Positions 1 to 10,175 of a stretch of DNA of 32,253 bases are shown here, one piece after another (position 1 is the first letter of the stretch; every line of letters starts with the position of its first letter). Made by a program: the position numbers and the translations under genes. The notes beneath the pieces are model-generated. The model did no database searches. It was given only the letters and a program-made list of their open reading frames with translations, and was not told the origin of the DNA. Origin of the DNA: Rhodocyclaceae bacterium (GTDB lineage: Bacteria; Pseudomonadota; Gammaproteobacteria; Burkholderiales; Rhodocyclaceae); NCBI GenBank assembly GCA_016880655.1, contig JAEHDA010000141.1:1-32253 (forward strand), given 5' to 3'.

Positions 1-510
1 CGGACCACCGAGACCTACGTGACGTCAAGCCCGTCGATGGATATCTCCAAGGCGTCGAACTTCGAGCGCTTCGTATTCGACCTGGTCGGCCGCGACGCGG
101 CCGTGGTGAGCGAACTGTGGACCAGGGTCGACGCAGGCGGCAGTTTCGATCTGAACGGCACACCATTCATGGCGCGCCTGCCGGAGTTCGGCTTCGTCTC
201 GGGGCGCAGTACGCATGCCGACCGGCTGGCGACCATCCGCGACGTCTGGGAGCGCCACGATACGATGATCGACACCCACACCGCCGACGCCGTCAAGGTG
301 GCGCGCGAGCACCGCGAAGCGGGCGTGCCGATGGTGGTGCTGGAGACCGCACAGCCGGTGAAGTTCTCGGAAACGATCCGGGAAGCGCTCGGCCGCGACC
401 CGCTGCGGCCCGCCGACTTCGTCGGCATCGAGGATCTGCCCCAGCGCGTCGAAGTGATGGACGCCGACACCGAGGCGGTGAAGTCCTACATTGTCAAATT
501 TTGTGGCTGA
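1..510 (+). CDS. thrC: Threonine synthase, C-terminal part (5' truncated by window edge)
   Basis: Frame is open from base 1 (RTTETYVTSSPSMDISKASNFERFVFDLVGRD...); SPSMDISKASNFERF is typical of threonine synthase. Confidence 0.88.
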   Translation, partial: RTTETYVTSSPSMDISKASNFERFVFDLVGRDAAVVSELWTRVDAGGSFDLNGTPFMARLPEFGFVSGRSTHADRLATIRDVWERHDTMIDTHTADAVKVAREHREAGVPMVVLETAQPVKFSETIREALGRDPLRPADFVGIEDLPQRVEVMDADTEAVKSYIVKFCG

Positions 511-565
511 AGAAGCATTGGGGCGCAAAAAGCCGCGAGGCTCTTGCTAGCCCCCTTGCCGACGG

Positions 566-703
566 TCAGAGGTAGATGACCGCGGGGAAGACCGTTACGG
601 CCAGCGCCAGCACCAGCCATTCCAGGTTGTGCCTGGCAAGGAAGCCGGTGAAGTGCAAGACGAGAACGGTGATGGCGACGATGTAGTAGAGGATGAACAG
701 CAT
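566..703 (-). CDS. Putative 45-aa membrane protein (MLFILYYIVAITVLVLHFTGFLARHNLEWLVLALAVTVFPAVIYL)
   Basis: ATG-to-TGA frame read by hand, below the ORF-track cutoff; two hydrophobic segments separated by a polar turn; fills the gap between thrC and tRNA-Ser. Confidence 0.45.
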   Translation of the reverse strand: MLFILYYIVAITVLVLHFTGFLARHNLEWLVLALAVTVFPAVIYL

Positions 704-745
704 GTCGTCATTCTCGCTTTCTGTGCGGTCCTGTCAATCGGTGGC

Positions 746-836
746 TGGCGGAGAGGGCGGGATTCGAACCCGCGTTAGGCTATAAACCTAAACACGCTTT
801 CCAGGCGTGCGACTTAAACCGCTCATCCACCTCTCC
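746..836 (-). tRNA. tRNA-Ser (anticodon GGA)
   Basis: Reverse complement GGAGAGGTGGATGAGC...CGCACGCCTGGAAAGCGTG...TTAGGTTTATAGCCTAA (long variable arm)...GGGTTCGAATCCC..CCTCTCCGCCA; CCA encoded. Confidence 0.95.
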
Positions 837-870
837 GCGTGAGGCGCGGATTGTACCGCGATTGTCATGA

Positions 871-1719
871 CTATTGTTCGGTATGGCGCAGCGACAGGTC
901 GATGGCGCGCACGTTCTTGGTCAGGCCGCCGATGGATATCCGATTGACTCCGGTTTCGGCGATCGCGCGCACCGTTTCGAGGCGCACGCCGCCCGAAGCT
1001 TCGAGTTCCGCGCGTGCGGCGTTGATGGCGACGGCCTCGCGCATCTGATCCAGGTCCATGTTGTCGAGCAGGATCATGGTGGCGCCGCAATCGAGCGCCT
1101 CGGCGAGTTGCGCCAGCGTTTCCACCTCGACCTGGATGAAGACATCGCCGCTGGCCAGGCGCCGGGCCTGTTCGAGTGCCTGCGGAATGCCGTCCGCAGC
1201 GATGATGTGGTTCTCCTTGATCAGGATGCCGTCGTAGAGCCCGAGGCGATGGTTGGTGCCGCCGCCGCAGCGCACTGCGTATTTCTGCGCCAATCGCAGT
1301 CCGGGCAGCGTCTTCCGGGTATCGACGATACGGGCGCCGGTACCGACGATGGCGTCGACGTAACGACGGGTGGTCGTGGCAGTACCCGACAGAAGCTGGA
1401 GGAAGTTGAGGGCGGCGCGCTCGGCGGTGAGCAGCGCGCGGGTGTCGGCGCGAATTTCGCAGAGCGTCTGGCCAGGGGCGATGCGCTCGCCGTCGCTGGC
1501 CACCCATTCGATTTCCGCGGCAGGGTCGAGTTGCTGGAAGCAGGCATCGAACCAGGCCTGCCCGGCCAGGGTCGCTTCCTCGCGGCTGATCACGGTACCG
1601 GTCGATTGGTGTCCGGCCGGGGTCAGGAGTGCGGTCAGGTCGCCGCCGCCGATGTCCTCGACCAGTGCCGTAGAAACGTTGCGGTCGATTTCCGCCGCCA
1701 GATGCAATGCGAAGTCCAT
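871..1719 (-). CDS. nadC: Nicotinate-nucleotide pyrophosphorylase (carboxylating)
   Basis: 282 aa; ALVEDIGGGDLTALL, ERAALNFLQLLSGTATTTRRYVDAI, DTRKTLPGLRLAQKYAVRCGGGTNHRLGLYDGILIKENHI. Confidence 0.96.
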   Translation of the reverse strand: MDFALHLAAEIDRNVSTALVEDIGGGDLTALLTPAGHQSTGTVISREEATLAGQAWFDACFQQLDPAAEIEWVASDGERIAPGQTLCEIRADTRALLTAERAALNFLQLLSGTATTTRRYVDAIVGTGARIVDTRKTLPGLRLAQKYAVRCGGGTNHRLGLYDGILIKENHIIAADGIPQALEQARRLASGDVFIQVEVETLAQLAEALDCGATMILLDNMDLDQMREAVAINAARAELEASGGVRLETVRAIAETGVNRISIGGLTKNVRAIDLSLRHTEQ

Positions 1720-1721
1720 GA

Positions 1722-2612
1722 CTAACCCCTTTCGGTGTCGATTCTACCGGCGGCGGATCGTTCGACCAGCGCCACGGCGATGCCGCCCGCGACGATGGTG
1801 ATCATGCCGGCGATCGAGAGCGCGTCCGGCCATTGGTCGTAGAACAGCCAGCCGAGCAGTGACGCCCAGACCAACTGGACATAGAGAAACGGTGCCAACA
1901 CCGACGCTGGCGCGTGGCGGAAGGCGTGCGTGAGCAGGAAGTGGCCGGTGCCGCCGTAGATGGCCAGCGAGCAGATCATCAGCGCGTCGAGCGGACCCGG
2001 CGTCGGGCCGGCCCAGATCCAGGGCAACGCCAGCGACATGGCGACGGTACCGACCAGGGCGGTGTAGAACACCATGGTGAGCGGTTTTTCGGTCGCGGTC
2101 ATCTTGCGCGTCTGGATCTGGTAGAAGGCGTAGCAGACCGCCGCGATCATGGTGTACGCGATGCCCGCCGGGGCGAGCGTGCTGCCCGGACGGGCAATCA
2201 GCACCATGCCGGCGAAGCCGACCAGCGCCGCGATCCAGCGCGGCATGCCGACCTTCTCGCCGAGCATCGGCCCGGCCAGCAGCGCGACGATCAACGGCGT
2301 GACGAAGATCAGCGCGGTCGTCTCGGCGAGCGGCATGACCTGGAAGGCGGCCATGGCGAAGCCGGTGACGGCGACCAGCAGCAGCGCGCGGACGGTCTGC
2401 GCCAGCGGTCGCGTCGTGCGCACAAGTCCGAGACCGTGCTTCGGGCCGAGGAGGGCGACCATGAGCAGGCAATGCACGGTATAGCGCGCCCAGACCAGCA
2501 AAGGCACGTTGAAGGTTTGCGACAGGTGCTTGGAAGTGGCGTCGAGCAGCGCAAAGCAGAGCATGGCTGCCAGCATCAGGGTCACCGCCCGCAGCGGGTG
2601 GTGACTATGCAT
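1722..2612 (-). CDS. DMT-superfamily (EamA) permease
   Basis: Multiple hydrophobic helices with two EamA-like repeats; ATG at 2612 (alternative TTG at 2618 overlaps the upstream gene). Confidence 0.85.
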   Translation of the reverse strand: MHSHHPLRAVTLMLAAMLCFALLDATSKHLSQTFNVPLLVWARYTVHCLLMVALLGPKHGLGLVRTTRPLAQTVRALLLVAVTGFAMAAFQVMPLAETTALIFVTPLIVALLAGPMLGEKVGMPRWIAALVGFAGMVLIARPGSTLAPAGIAYTMIAAVCYAFYQIQTRKMTATEKPLTMVFYTALVGTVAMSLALPWIWAGPTPGPLDALMICSLAIYGGTGHFLLTHAFRHAPASVLAPFLYVQLVWASLLGWLFYDQWPDALSIAGMITIVAGGIAVALVERSAAGRIDTERG

Positions 2613-4008
2613 CGACAAGCCAGCGATTCAGCAGCGATCGGGTAGCGTCGATGAGTTCGCCGGCGGTTAGGCCGACCGGGCCTGTTCCGGCCGCGACCAG
2701 CGCGTCTGCGGCGGCGCCGTGGAGGTGCACCGCAGCCAGCACGGCTTTCGATGCCGGCCAATGCTGGGCGATGAGCGCGGCGACCATGCCCGTAAGCACG
2801 TCGCCGCTGCCGGCCGAGGCAAGGCCGGCATTGCCGGTCGCATTGATGAACCATGTGCCGTCGGGTGCGGCGACGACGCTGCCGCAGCCCTTGAGGACCA
2901 CGATGGCGCAATGGCGGCGCGCGAGTTCGAGCGCAGCGGCGAGCCGGTCGGCCTGCACGGCTTCCGTGGTCGTGCCGAGCAGGCGCGCGGCCTCGGCGGG
3001 GTGCGGCGTGAGAATCGTCGGCGTACTCGGCGTGTCGCGACGGCTGACTTTTGCCAGCAGCACCGGGTGCGCGGCCAGCAGGTTGAGCGCGTCGGCGTCG
3101 AGCACCAGCGGCAGCGGTGTATCGACGGCGCGACGCAGCAGATCGAGCGCTTCGTCCGACTGGCCGAGGCCGGGGCCTGCGGCCAGGACGGTGGCGAGGC
3201 CGACAGTCTCGGTGGCGGCGCGCAGCATCAGTTCCGGCTGTTGGGGATCGACGGGAAGGCGTTCCAGCATGCCGACGTAGACGCGACCGGCGCCGAGCTT
3301 CAGCGCCGCTCGGCCGGCCAGCAGCGCGGCGCCGGCCATGCCGGGCGCGCCACCGATGATGCCGACGCTGCCGAAGTCGCCCTTGTGCGAGTTGCACCCG
3401 CGCGGTTGCAGGCAGGCGCGGAAAAGTTCCGGCGAAACCAGCCGACCTTCCGGCGTGCCGATGTCGACGCCGAGCGTGTCGACGGAGACGTCACCGCAAT
3501 GGTCGGGGCCGTCCAGCGTGTAGAGGCCCGGCTTGCCGGCGATGAAACTGATCGTCCGCGTTGCGCGTACCGCGGTACCCAGCACGCGCCCGGTATCGCC
3601 GCACAGGCCGCTCGGGATGTCGATGGCGAGCACGGGGCAGGGTAGCGCGTTGATGTGCTCAACGACGGCGGCGAATGGACCTTCGACCGGGCGCGCCAGG
3701 CCGATGCCGAATACGGCGTCGATGGCCAGCCGCCAGTCGCGTGCCGGAATGTCTTCGGCAGCGGCGCGAACGACGACGGTGTCGAGTCCCTGCTCCATGA
3801 GAATGCGCGCTGCGACGAGGCCGTCGCCGCCGTTGTTGCCGGGGCCGGCGACGATCAGGATCGGTCCGGTATTGCCACCCAGCATTTCCTGCGTGGCGGC
3901 GGCGATCGCTGCGCCGGCGCGTTCCATCAGCGGCGGCACGGCATCGGCAAAGCACGCTTCGATGGCGCGAATGCCGGCAGTGCGGAGGAGTGCGGTGGAG
4001 CGGCTCAT
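2605..4008 (-). CDS. nnr: Bifunctional NAD(P)H-hydrate epimerase / ADP-dependent NAD(P)HX dehydratase (YjeF family)
   Basis: 467 aa; N-domain VAGPGNNGGDGLVAARIL; C-domain SHKGDFGSVGIIGGAPGMAGAALLAGRAAL, AGPGLGQ, VLDADALNLLA, ILTPHPAEAARLL, GSGDVLTGMVAALIAQ. Confidence 0.95.
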   Translation of the reverse strand: MSRSTALLRTAGIRAIEACFADAVPPLMERAGAAIAAATQEMLGGNTGPILIVAGPGNNGGDGLVAARILMEQGLDTVVVRAAAEDIPARDWRLAIDAVFGIGLARPVEGPFAAVVEHINALPCPVLAIDIPSGLCGDTGRVLGTAVRATRTISFIAGKPGLYTLDGPDHCGDVSVDTLGVDIGTPEGRLVSPELFRACLQPRGCNSHKGDFGSVGIIGGAPGMAGAALLAGRAALKLGAGRVYVGMLERLPVDPQQPELMLRAATETVGLATVLAAGPGLGQSDEALDLLRRAVDTPLPLVLDADALNLLAAHPVLLAKVSRRDTPSTPTILTPHPAEAARLLGTTTEAVQADRLAAALELARRHCAIVVLKGCGSVVAAPDGTWFINATGNAGLASAGSGDVLTGMVAALIAQHWPASKAVLAAVHLHGAAADALVAAGTGPVGLTAGELIDATRSLLNRWLVDA

Positions 4009-4032
4009 GGCGGCATTGTAGCCGCCCGCCGA

Positions 4033-4707
4033 TCAGGACTGCGTTTGCGTATGCCGGACGAGCTGCGCCTTGGCACGTTCGTTGGCTCGCGCGTCGAGCC
4101 AATTGCGGCCCGCGATCATCAGGCCGAGGACGAAGAAGGCGCCCGGCGGCAGCATGGCGAGCAGGAAGCCCGGGTAGTCGTCGGGCAAGACCTGGATGCC
4201 ATGGCTGCCGGGAATGACCATTTCGATGCCCGACAGAATCGTGCCCTGGCCGACGAACTCGCGAATGGCGCCGAGCAGGCCGATGACCCAGACGAAGCCG
4301 ATTCCCATCCATAGGCCGTCCAGCACCGAGACCCCGACCGGATTCTTGGCGGCAAACGCCTCCACTCGCGCCAGCACGATGCAATTGACGACAATCAGTG
4401 GAATGAAGATTCCCAGGACCAGGTAGAGATCATGCAGCCAGGCGTTGAACGAGAGGTCGACTACGGTGACCAGCGCCGCGATGATCAGGATGAAGACGGG
4501 GATGCGTATTTCGTAGGGAATGAAGCTGCGCAGGGACGAGATGATCAAGTTGGACATGCCCATCACCATGATGGTGGCAATGCCCAGGCTGACCGCGTTG
4601 ACCGTGCTGGTGCTGATTGCCAGCAAGGAACAGAGGCCGAGCATCTGGCCGAGGACCGGATTCTGGTTCCAGAGTCCGTTCTTGACGATCTCGCCGTGAA
4701 AGCTCAT
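4033..4707 (-). CDS. rnfE: Electron transport complex subunit RnfE
   Basis: NGLWNQNPVLGQMLGLCSLLAISTSTVNAVSLGIAT; integral membrane protein. Confidence 0.95.
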   Translation of the reverse strand: MSFHGEIVKNGLWNQNPVLGQMLGLCSLLAISTSTVNAVSLGIATIMVMGMSNLIISSLRSFIPYEIRIPVFILIIAALVTVVDLSFNAWLHDLYLVLGIFIPLIVVNCIVLARVEAFAAKNPVGVSVLDGLWMGIGFVWVIGLLGAIREFVGQGTILSGIEMVIPGSHGIQVLPDDYPGFLLAMLPPGAFFVLGLMIAGRNWLDARANERAKAQLVRHTQTQS

Positions 4708-5372
4708 TTTTCAACCTCCTCCAACGATGCGCCTGCGGGCAGGGCGAAGAGCTTCGCACGATTCTCGGCCGCCCAGATGACGGCCTTGCCCGAGGCGTTG
4801 GCGACTGCCCGTGCCGAAATGGTGGCGCCCGTGCGGTAGGCGAATTCGCCGCCATCCTTCGTCACCTTCCAGCGTCCGCCCAGTGCCAGATCGTAGCCCT
4901 GGCCGTTGAACTGCGCAATCCAGGGGCTGGCCTTGTTCTTGTCCTTCTTCGGATCGATGTAGTCGCCCAGTCCGGGCGTTTCCTTGTGGCCGGTGACGCG
5001 TACGGCCGTCACGCGGCCATCGGCGGTCATCGCCAGCACCAGTCCGATGCGCCCGGCGTAGCCGTCCGGCGCGGCGGCTTCCAGGACCAGCGCTACGGGC
5101 TCGCCGGCCTTGCGCGCGCGGTAGAGTTTCGTTGCTCCCGTCGCGCCGAGTTCCTTGAGCAGCGGCAGCTCGACGGCATCGGCCAGCAGGTCGTTGTCGT
5201 AAGACGCGGGCGGCAGGATCTCGTTGATGAGCTTGAGCTTCTCTGCCTGGGCGCTGGCGTCGAGCAGGGGTTTGGTGGCCTGGTAGGTCGCCGCCATGAG
5301 GCCGGTGAATACAAGCGTGAACAGCACCAATACCACGGCCGAACTGAAGGAGATGCGCACCGATTCCTTCAC
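4704..5372 (-). CDS. rnfG: Electron transport complex subunit RnfG
   Basis: GTG start in a GTGA overlap with the rnfD stop; N-terminal TM; FAYRTGATISARAV matches the flavinylation motif TGAT. Confidence 0.92.
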   Translation of the reverse strand: MKESVRISFSSAVVLVLFTLVFTGLMAATYQATKPLLDASAQAEKLKLINEILPPASYDNDLLADAVELPLLKELGATGATKLYRARKAGEPVALVLEAAAPDGYAGRIGLVLAMTADGRVTAVRVTGHKETPGLGDYIDPKKDKNKASPWIAQFNGQGYDLALGGRWKVTKDGGEFAYRTGATISARAVANASGKAVIWAAENRAKLFALPAGASLEEVEK

Positions 5373-6397
5373 CGCTGAGGTTCCTTGCCGGCCTTGCCCT
5401 TGTGGCCGAACACTGCCGGCTGGGTATGCATGTCGATCAGCGGCACGCAGATGTTCATCAGCAACGTAGCGAATGCGATGCCGTCCGGATAGGCGCCGAA
5501 CACGCGGATGATCCAGGTCAGCAGCGCCAGTCCGGCGGCGAAGATCAGCTTGCCGCGCGGCGTCGTCGAGCCCGATACCGGGTCGGTGGCGATGAAGAAG
5601 GCGCCGAGCATGGCGCCGCCGGTCAGCATGTGGAATACCGGGCCTGCGTATTGATCCGGGTTGGCGAGGTTCGCCAGCAACGACGCGAGGCACAGCGTAC
5701 CGAGGAAGGCCGCCGGGACGTGCCAGGTGATGACGCGCTGCTGGATGAGCCAGAGGCCGCCGATCAGGTAGCCAAGCGCGATCCACTCCCAGCCCTTGCC
5801 GCCGATATTGCCGAAGGTGGCGTGGCTGCCGAGCACGCCCGAGACGGTGGCGCGGGCCTCCGGAGTGTGCAAGGCGGTGCGCAAAGCGTCGAGCGGCGTT
5901 GCCATGACGATGGCGTCCAGGTGGCGCTGACCGAAGATGGCCTGTATCTGCGCGGCGAAATCGGTAAAGCCGACCGCTGGCCACTGGGACATCAGTTGCG
6001 GATAGGCGACGATCATGGAGCAGAAAGCGACCATGGCCGGATTGAACGGATTCTGGCCGAGGCCGCCGTAGAGATGCTTGGCGATCACGATGGCGATCAG
6101 CACCGCGAGCATGGTCAGCCACCACGGCGCGATCGGCGGCACCGTCAGGGCGACCAGCCAGGCCGTGACCAGCGCACTGCCGTCGGCAAGGAACGGCCTG
6201 ACCGGCTTCTTGCGGATCGTCAGCATGAGCGCTTCCGCAAGCAGCGCGGTGACCGAGGCGATGGCGATCTGCACGACGACCGCCCAGCCGAAGAAATTGA
6301 TGTATATGGCGATGCCCGGCAGCAGCGCGGCCAGTACCTTCAGCATTACGAGCTGGACGCTGGCCGGTTGGCGCAGGAACGGCGAGCTACTCGGCAC
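5369..6397 (-). CDS. rnfD: Electron transport complex subunit RnfD
   Basis: GQNPFNPAMVAF, ATDPVSGSTTPRGKLIFA; hydrophobic; operon position. Confidence 0.95.
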   Translation of the reverse strand: MPSSSPFLRQPASVQLVMLKVLAALLPGIAIYINFFGWAVVVQIAIASVTALLAEALMLTIRKKPVRPFLADGSALVTAWLVALTVPPIAPWWLTMLAVLIAIVIAKHLYGGLGQNPFNPAMVAFCSMIVAYPQLMSQWPAVGFTDFAAQIQAIFGQRHLDAIVMATPLDALRTALHTPEARATVSGVLGSHATFGNIGGKGWEWIALGYLIGGLWLIQQRVITWHVPAAFLGTLCLASLLANLANPDQYAGPVFHMLTGGAMLGAFFIATDPVSGSTTPRGKLIFAAGLALLTWIIRVFGAYPDGIAFATLLMNICVPLIDMHTQPAVFGHKGKAGKEPQR

Positions 6398-7934
6398 TCG
6401 GTTTCTCCTCGGCCTTGGGTTCTTGCGTACGGGCCATGGCGGCGGCGATCAGGGCCTTCTTTTCATCGGCGTCGCCAGCCGCGGCCAGCTTGGCCTTGGT
6501 TTCGGCGGCCTTGGCCGCCAGCTTGGCGGCCTTTTCCTGCTTCTCGCGTTCTTCGCGCTCGAGCCGGAATTCGTAGCGCAGGCGGGCGGCATCGGCCGCT
6601 TCGTTTTCCTTTTCCCTGGCGCGGATCTCGCTCTTGGCGAAGCGGAAGTAATCCACCAGCGGAATGCGGGACGGGCAGACGTAGGTGCAGCAGCCGCACT
6701 CGATGCAGTCGAACAGGTGGTATTCCTGCGCCTTGCCGAGGATCTTGGCGCGCGAGAACCAGAACATCTCGAAGGGCTGGAGATCCATCGGGCAGGCGCG
6801 CGCGCAACTGCCGCAGCGGATGCAGGGCATCTCCGGGCCGGGCGGCGGGAACATTGCCTTCGATCCGGCCAGGATGCAATTGGTGGCCTTGACCAGCGGC
6901 GCATCGAGCGTGGGCAGTGCAAAGCCCATCATCGGGCCGCCCATCAGCGTGCGGTCGGTATCGGCCTTCGGTTCGGCCAGCTTCAGCAGGTCGGAAATCG
7001 GGGTACCGATGCGGACCTCGAAGTTGCCGGGCCGCTCGACATTGCCGGTGACCGTGACCAGGCGCGAGATCATCGGTTCGCCGCTCAGCAGGGCGCGCGC
7101 CGTGGCGCAGGCCGTGCCGACGTTGAAGCACTGCACCCCGTAGTCGGGCCCGAGCTTGCCGAACGGAATTTCGATGCCGGTCAGCACGCGGATCAACTGC
7201 TTTTCACCGCCGGCGGGATAGCGCGTCGGCACGGCGATGACCTCGATGGGGAGGCCGGAGCGTTTCGCTGCGGCCGTGCTCATGGCTGACACCGCTTCCG
7301 GCTTGTTGTCCTCGATGCCGACGACGATGCGCTTCGCTCCCGCGATGTGGGCGAGGATGGCGGCCCCGTCGAGAATCTCGTCGGGTTTGGTGCGCATCAA
7401 CAGGTCGTCGCAGGTGATGAAAGGCTCGCATTCGGCGCCGTTGAGAATCAGCGTCTCGATATCCTGTGTCGGGCTGTGCTGCGTCTTGACGAAGCTCGGG
7501 AACGCGGCGCCGCCCAGGCCGACCACGCCGGCATCGCGCAGCCGCATGCGCAGTTCGTCGACCGGCAGGGAGTATGGGTCCACTGCGGAATGCTCGATCC
7601 AGCGGTCCTCGCCGTCGGCCTCGATGACCACGCAGGGAGAGAGCAAACCGGACGGATGGGGAATGGGGTGGGTTTCGATGCCGCGCACCGTACCCGACGT
7701 CGGCGCGTGAATCGCGACGGAAATCGAGCCGCCCGGGCCGGCAATGATTTGGCCCTTCAGGACCTTGTCGCCGGCCTGGACCAGCGGACGCGACGCAAGG
7801 CCGGCATTCTGCCGCAGCGGCACGGTCAGGACCGGCGACAGCGGGGCGACGGCAATGGCGGCCTGGTTGGATTCGGCCTTGTGGCTGGCGGGCTTGACAC
7901 CGCCAGTGAACTTGAATAGTTCGCGAACGTTCAT
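6387..7934 (-). CDS. rnfC: Electron transport complex subunit RnfC
   Basis: GGVKPASHKAES, GLGGAAFPSFVKTQ, two 4Fe-4S motifs CIRCGSCARACP and CIECGCCTYVCP, Ala/Lys/Glu-rich C-terminal tail. Confidence 0.96.
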   Translation of the reverse strand: MNVRELFKFTGGVKPASHKAESNQAAIAVAPLSPVLTVPLRQNAGLASRPLVQAGDKVLKGQIIAGPGGSISVAIHAPTSGTVRGIETHPIPHPSGLLSPCVVIEADGEDRWIEHSAVDPYSLPVDELRMRLRDAGVVGLGGAAFPSFVKTQHSPTQDIETLILNGAECEPFITCDDLLMRTKPDEILDGAAILAHIAGAKRIVVGIEDNKPEAVSAMSTAAAKRSGLPIEVIAVPTRYPAGGEKQLIRVLTGIEIPFGKLGPDYGVQCFNVGTACATARALLSGEPMISRLVTVTGNVERPGNFEVRIGTPISDLLKLAEPKADTDRTLMGGPMMGFALPTLDAPLVKATNCILAGSKAMFPPPGPEMPCIRCGSCARACPMDLQPFEMFWFSRAKILGKAQEYHLFDCIECGCCTYVCPSRIPLVDYFRFAKSEIRAREKENEAADAARLRYEFRLEREEREKQEKAAKLAAKAAETKAKLAAAGDADEKKALIAAAMARTQEPKAEEKPSAE

Positions 7935-7935
7935 G

Positions 7936-8487
7936 TCAAGCGGCCTTCCTTACCGCGAAGACCGGATACTTCCACTTCCAGTTATCGATGGTTTCGGGGA
8001 TCGGCACCATGGCGATGCAGTTGACCGGGCAGGGCGCGAGGCAGAGCTCGCAGCCCGTGCATTGGCTGGCGATGACGGTGTGCATCTGCTTGGCGGCGCC
8101 GACGATGGCATCGACCGGGCAGGCCTGGATGCACAGCGTACAGCCGATGCAAACGTTCTCGTCGATGACGGCAGTGCTCTTCGGCTTTTCGATGCCATGT
8201 TCGCCCGAGAGCGGCTTGAATTCGCGGCCGAGCAGGTCGGCCAGTTTGCGGATGCCTTCCTCGCCGCCGGGCGGGCAGCAGTTGATGTCGGCCTCGCCCT
8301 TGGCGATTGCTTCGGCGTAGGGCTTGCAGCCCGGGAAGCCGCATTGGCCGCACTGCGTCTGCGGCAGTATGGCATCGATCTTTTCCACCAGGGGATCGCC
8401 TTCGACCCGGAATTTCACCGAGGCGTAGCCGAGTGCTCCGCCGAGGAGGACGGAGCCGATGGCCATGACGAGAAGGGCCTCAAGCAT
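7936..8487 (-). CDS. rnfB: Electron transport complex subunit RnfB
   Basis: [30 protein letters not shown] plus ferredoxin motifs [16 protein letters not shown] and [16 protein letters not shown]. Confidence 0.97.
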   Translation of the reverse strand: MLEALLVMAIGSVLLGGALGYASVKFRVEGDPLVEKIDAILPQTQCGQCGFPGCKPYAEAIAKGEADINCCPPGGEEGIRKLADLLGREFKPLSGEHGIEKPKSTAVIDENVCIGCTLCIQACPVDAIVGAAKQMHTVIASQCTGCELCLAPCPVNCIAMVPIPETIDNWKWKYPVFAVRKAA

Positions 8488-8490
8488 CGC

Positions 8491-9075
8491 TTACTTGTAT
8501 TTGTCCAGGCCGGCGAAGCCCATGAACGCAAGCCCCATCAAGCCGGCGGTGATCATGGCGATGGCCGTGCCGCGGAAGTGGACCGGCACGTCGGCGCCCT
8601 CCAGCCGTTCGCGAATGCCCGCGAACAGCACCAGCGCCAAGGTGAAGCCGACGGCGGAACCAAGGCCGAACATCATGGATTCGACCAGGTTGTGCTTCAT
8701 GCCGACGTTGAGCAACGGTACGCCGAGGACGGCGCAGTTGGTGGTAATCAACGGCAGGTAGATGCCGAGCACCTGATGCAACAATGGGCTGGTCTTCTCG
8801 ATCACCAATTCCGTCAACTGGACGATGGCGGCGATGGTGACGATGAAGGAAAGCGTGCGCAGGTATTCGAGGTGGTTCGGGACCAGCAGCCAACTATCGA
8901 TGACGTAGCTGGTGCCCGAGGCGAGCGTCAATACGAAGGTGGTGGCAGCACCCATGCCCAAGGCCGTCTCAAGCTTCTTCGAGACGCCCATGAACGGGCA
9001 CAGCCCGAGGATGCGGACAAAGACGACGTTATTGACGAGAACGGCGCCGAGGACGATGAACAGGTAGCTGGCCAT
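8491..9075 (-). CDS. rnfA: Electron transport complex subunit RnfA
   Basis: [30 protein letters not shown]; hydrophobic; first gene of rnfABCDGE. Confidence 0.96.
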   Translation of the reverse strand: MASYLFIVLGAVLVNNVVFVRILGLCPFMGVSKKLETALGMGAATTFVLTLASGTSYVIDSWLLVPNHLEYLRTLSFIVTIAAIVQLTELVIEKTSPLLHQVLGIYLPLITTNCAVLGVPLLNVGMKHNLVESMMFGLGSAVGFTLALVLFAGIRERLEGADVPVHFRGTAIAMITAGLMGLAFMGFAGLDKYK

Positions 9076-9143
9076 GATTTGGTTGTTTCCGCCGACGTCG
9101 GCCGGCGAGAGGAAACCCGCGAATTATGGGCATTTGCGGAGTA

Positions 9144-10175
9144 TTAGACAACCCTGAAATTGGCGCAGGCTTGTGCGCACTCGCCCACCAGATCGGGTCC
9201 GCGATAGATCAGCCCCGAATACACCTGAACGAGCGCGGCGCCGGCTTCGAGCTTGGCCAGCGCCCTGGTGCCGTCGGTGATGCCACCTGCGGCGATGACG
9301 GGAAGTTCGCCAGCCAGCGCCAAAGTCAGCCGTCGCAGCACGCCGGTCGATTTCTCGAACAGCGGTGCGCCCGAGAGGCCGCCGGCCTCGTTGCCGTGCG
9401 GCAGGTTTTCGACGCCCGCGCGCGACAGGGTGGTGTTGGTGGCAATGACTGCGTCGATGCGGTGCCGGCGCAAAGCATCTGCAATGCCGGTGATCTGGGC
9501 GTCGTCGAGGTCGGGGGCGATTTTCAGGGCCAGCGGCACATAGCGGGCGTGCAGGTCTGCGAGTTTCGTCTGGCGCGCCTTGAGCGCACCGAGCAGGGCG
9601 TCGAGTTCCGACTCACCCTGCAACTGGCGCAGGTTCCTGGTGTTGGGGCTGGAGATGTTGACCGCGACATAGCTGGCGTGGGCGTACACCTTGTCCAGGC
9701 AGGCGAGATAGTCGTCGGCAGCCTTTTCGATCGGTGTATCGAAGTTCTTGCCGATGTTGATGCCGAGGATGCCGCGGTAGCGCGCAGCCTTGACGTTCCG
9801 GAGCAGCGCCTCGACGCCGTGGTTGTTGAACCCCATGCGGTTGATGATGCCCTGCGCCTCGGGCAGGCGGAACAGGCGCGGCTTGGGGTTGCCCGGTTGC
9901 GGCCGTGGCGTCACGGTGCCGATTTCGACGAAGCCGAAACCCCAGCCCGCCAGGGCGTCGATCGCTTCGCCGTTCTTGTCCAGGCCAGCCGCCAGGCCGA
10001 TCCGATTGGGGAACTCCAGGCCCATGACGGTCACCGGCGCGACGCGCGGCGGGTGGTAGGCCGGTGCGAGGCCGGCTTTCTGTAGGGCGGCGAGCCCGCC
10101 GATGGTCAGGTCGTGCGCGGTTTCCGGATCCAGTGCGAAGACGAACGGTTTGACGAGGCAGTAGGGGAGCATCAT
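9144..10175 (-). CDS. pyrD: Dihydroorotate dehydrogenase (quinone), class 2
   Basis: [99 protein letters not shown] overlap with the upstream stop supports the 10175 start. Confidence 0.96.
   Translation of the reverse strand: MMLPYCLVKPFVFALDPETAHDLTIGGLAALQKAGLAPAYHPPRVAPVTVMGLEFPNRIGLAAGLDKNGEAIDALAGWGFGFVEIGTVTPRPQPGNPKPRLFRLPEAQGIINRMGFNNHGVEALLRNVKAARYRGILGINIGKNFDTPIEKAADDYLACLDKVYAHASYVAVNISSPNTRNLRQLQGESELDALLGALKARQTKLADLHARYVPLALKIAPDLDDAQITGIADALRRHRIDAVIATNTTLSRAGVENLPHGNEAGGLSGAPLFEKSTGVLRRLTLALAGELPVIAAGGITDGTRALAKLEAGAALVQVYSGLIYRGPDLVGECAQACANFRVV

Noticed and set aside
5402-6892. Long plus-strand ORF (496 aa) opposite rnfD/rnfC
   Set aside because: Shadow ORF of a GC-rich genome; Arg/Gly/His-rich with no recognisable fold, antisense to clear Rnf genes
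7744-9147. 467-aa plus-strand ORF opposite rnfB/rnfA
   Set aside because: Antisense to RnfB/RnfA, which have diagnostic motifs; D/G/H/R-rich nonsense composition
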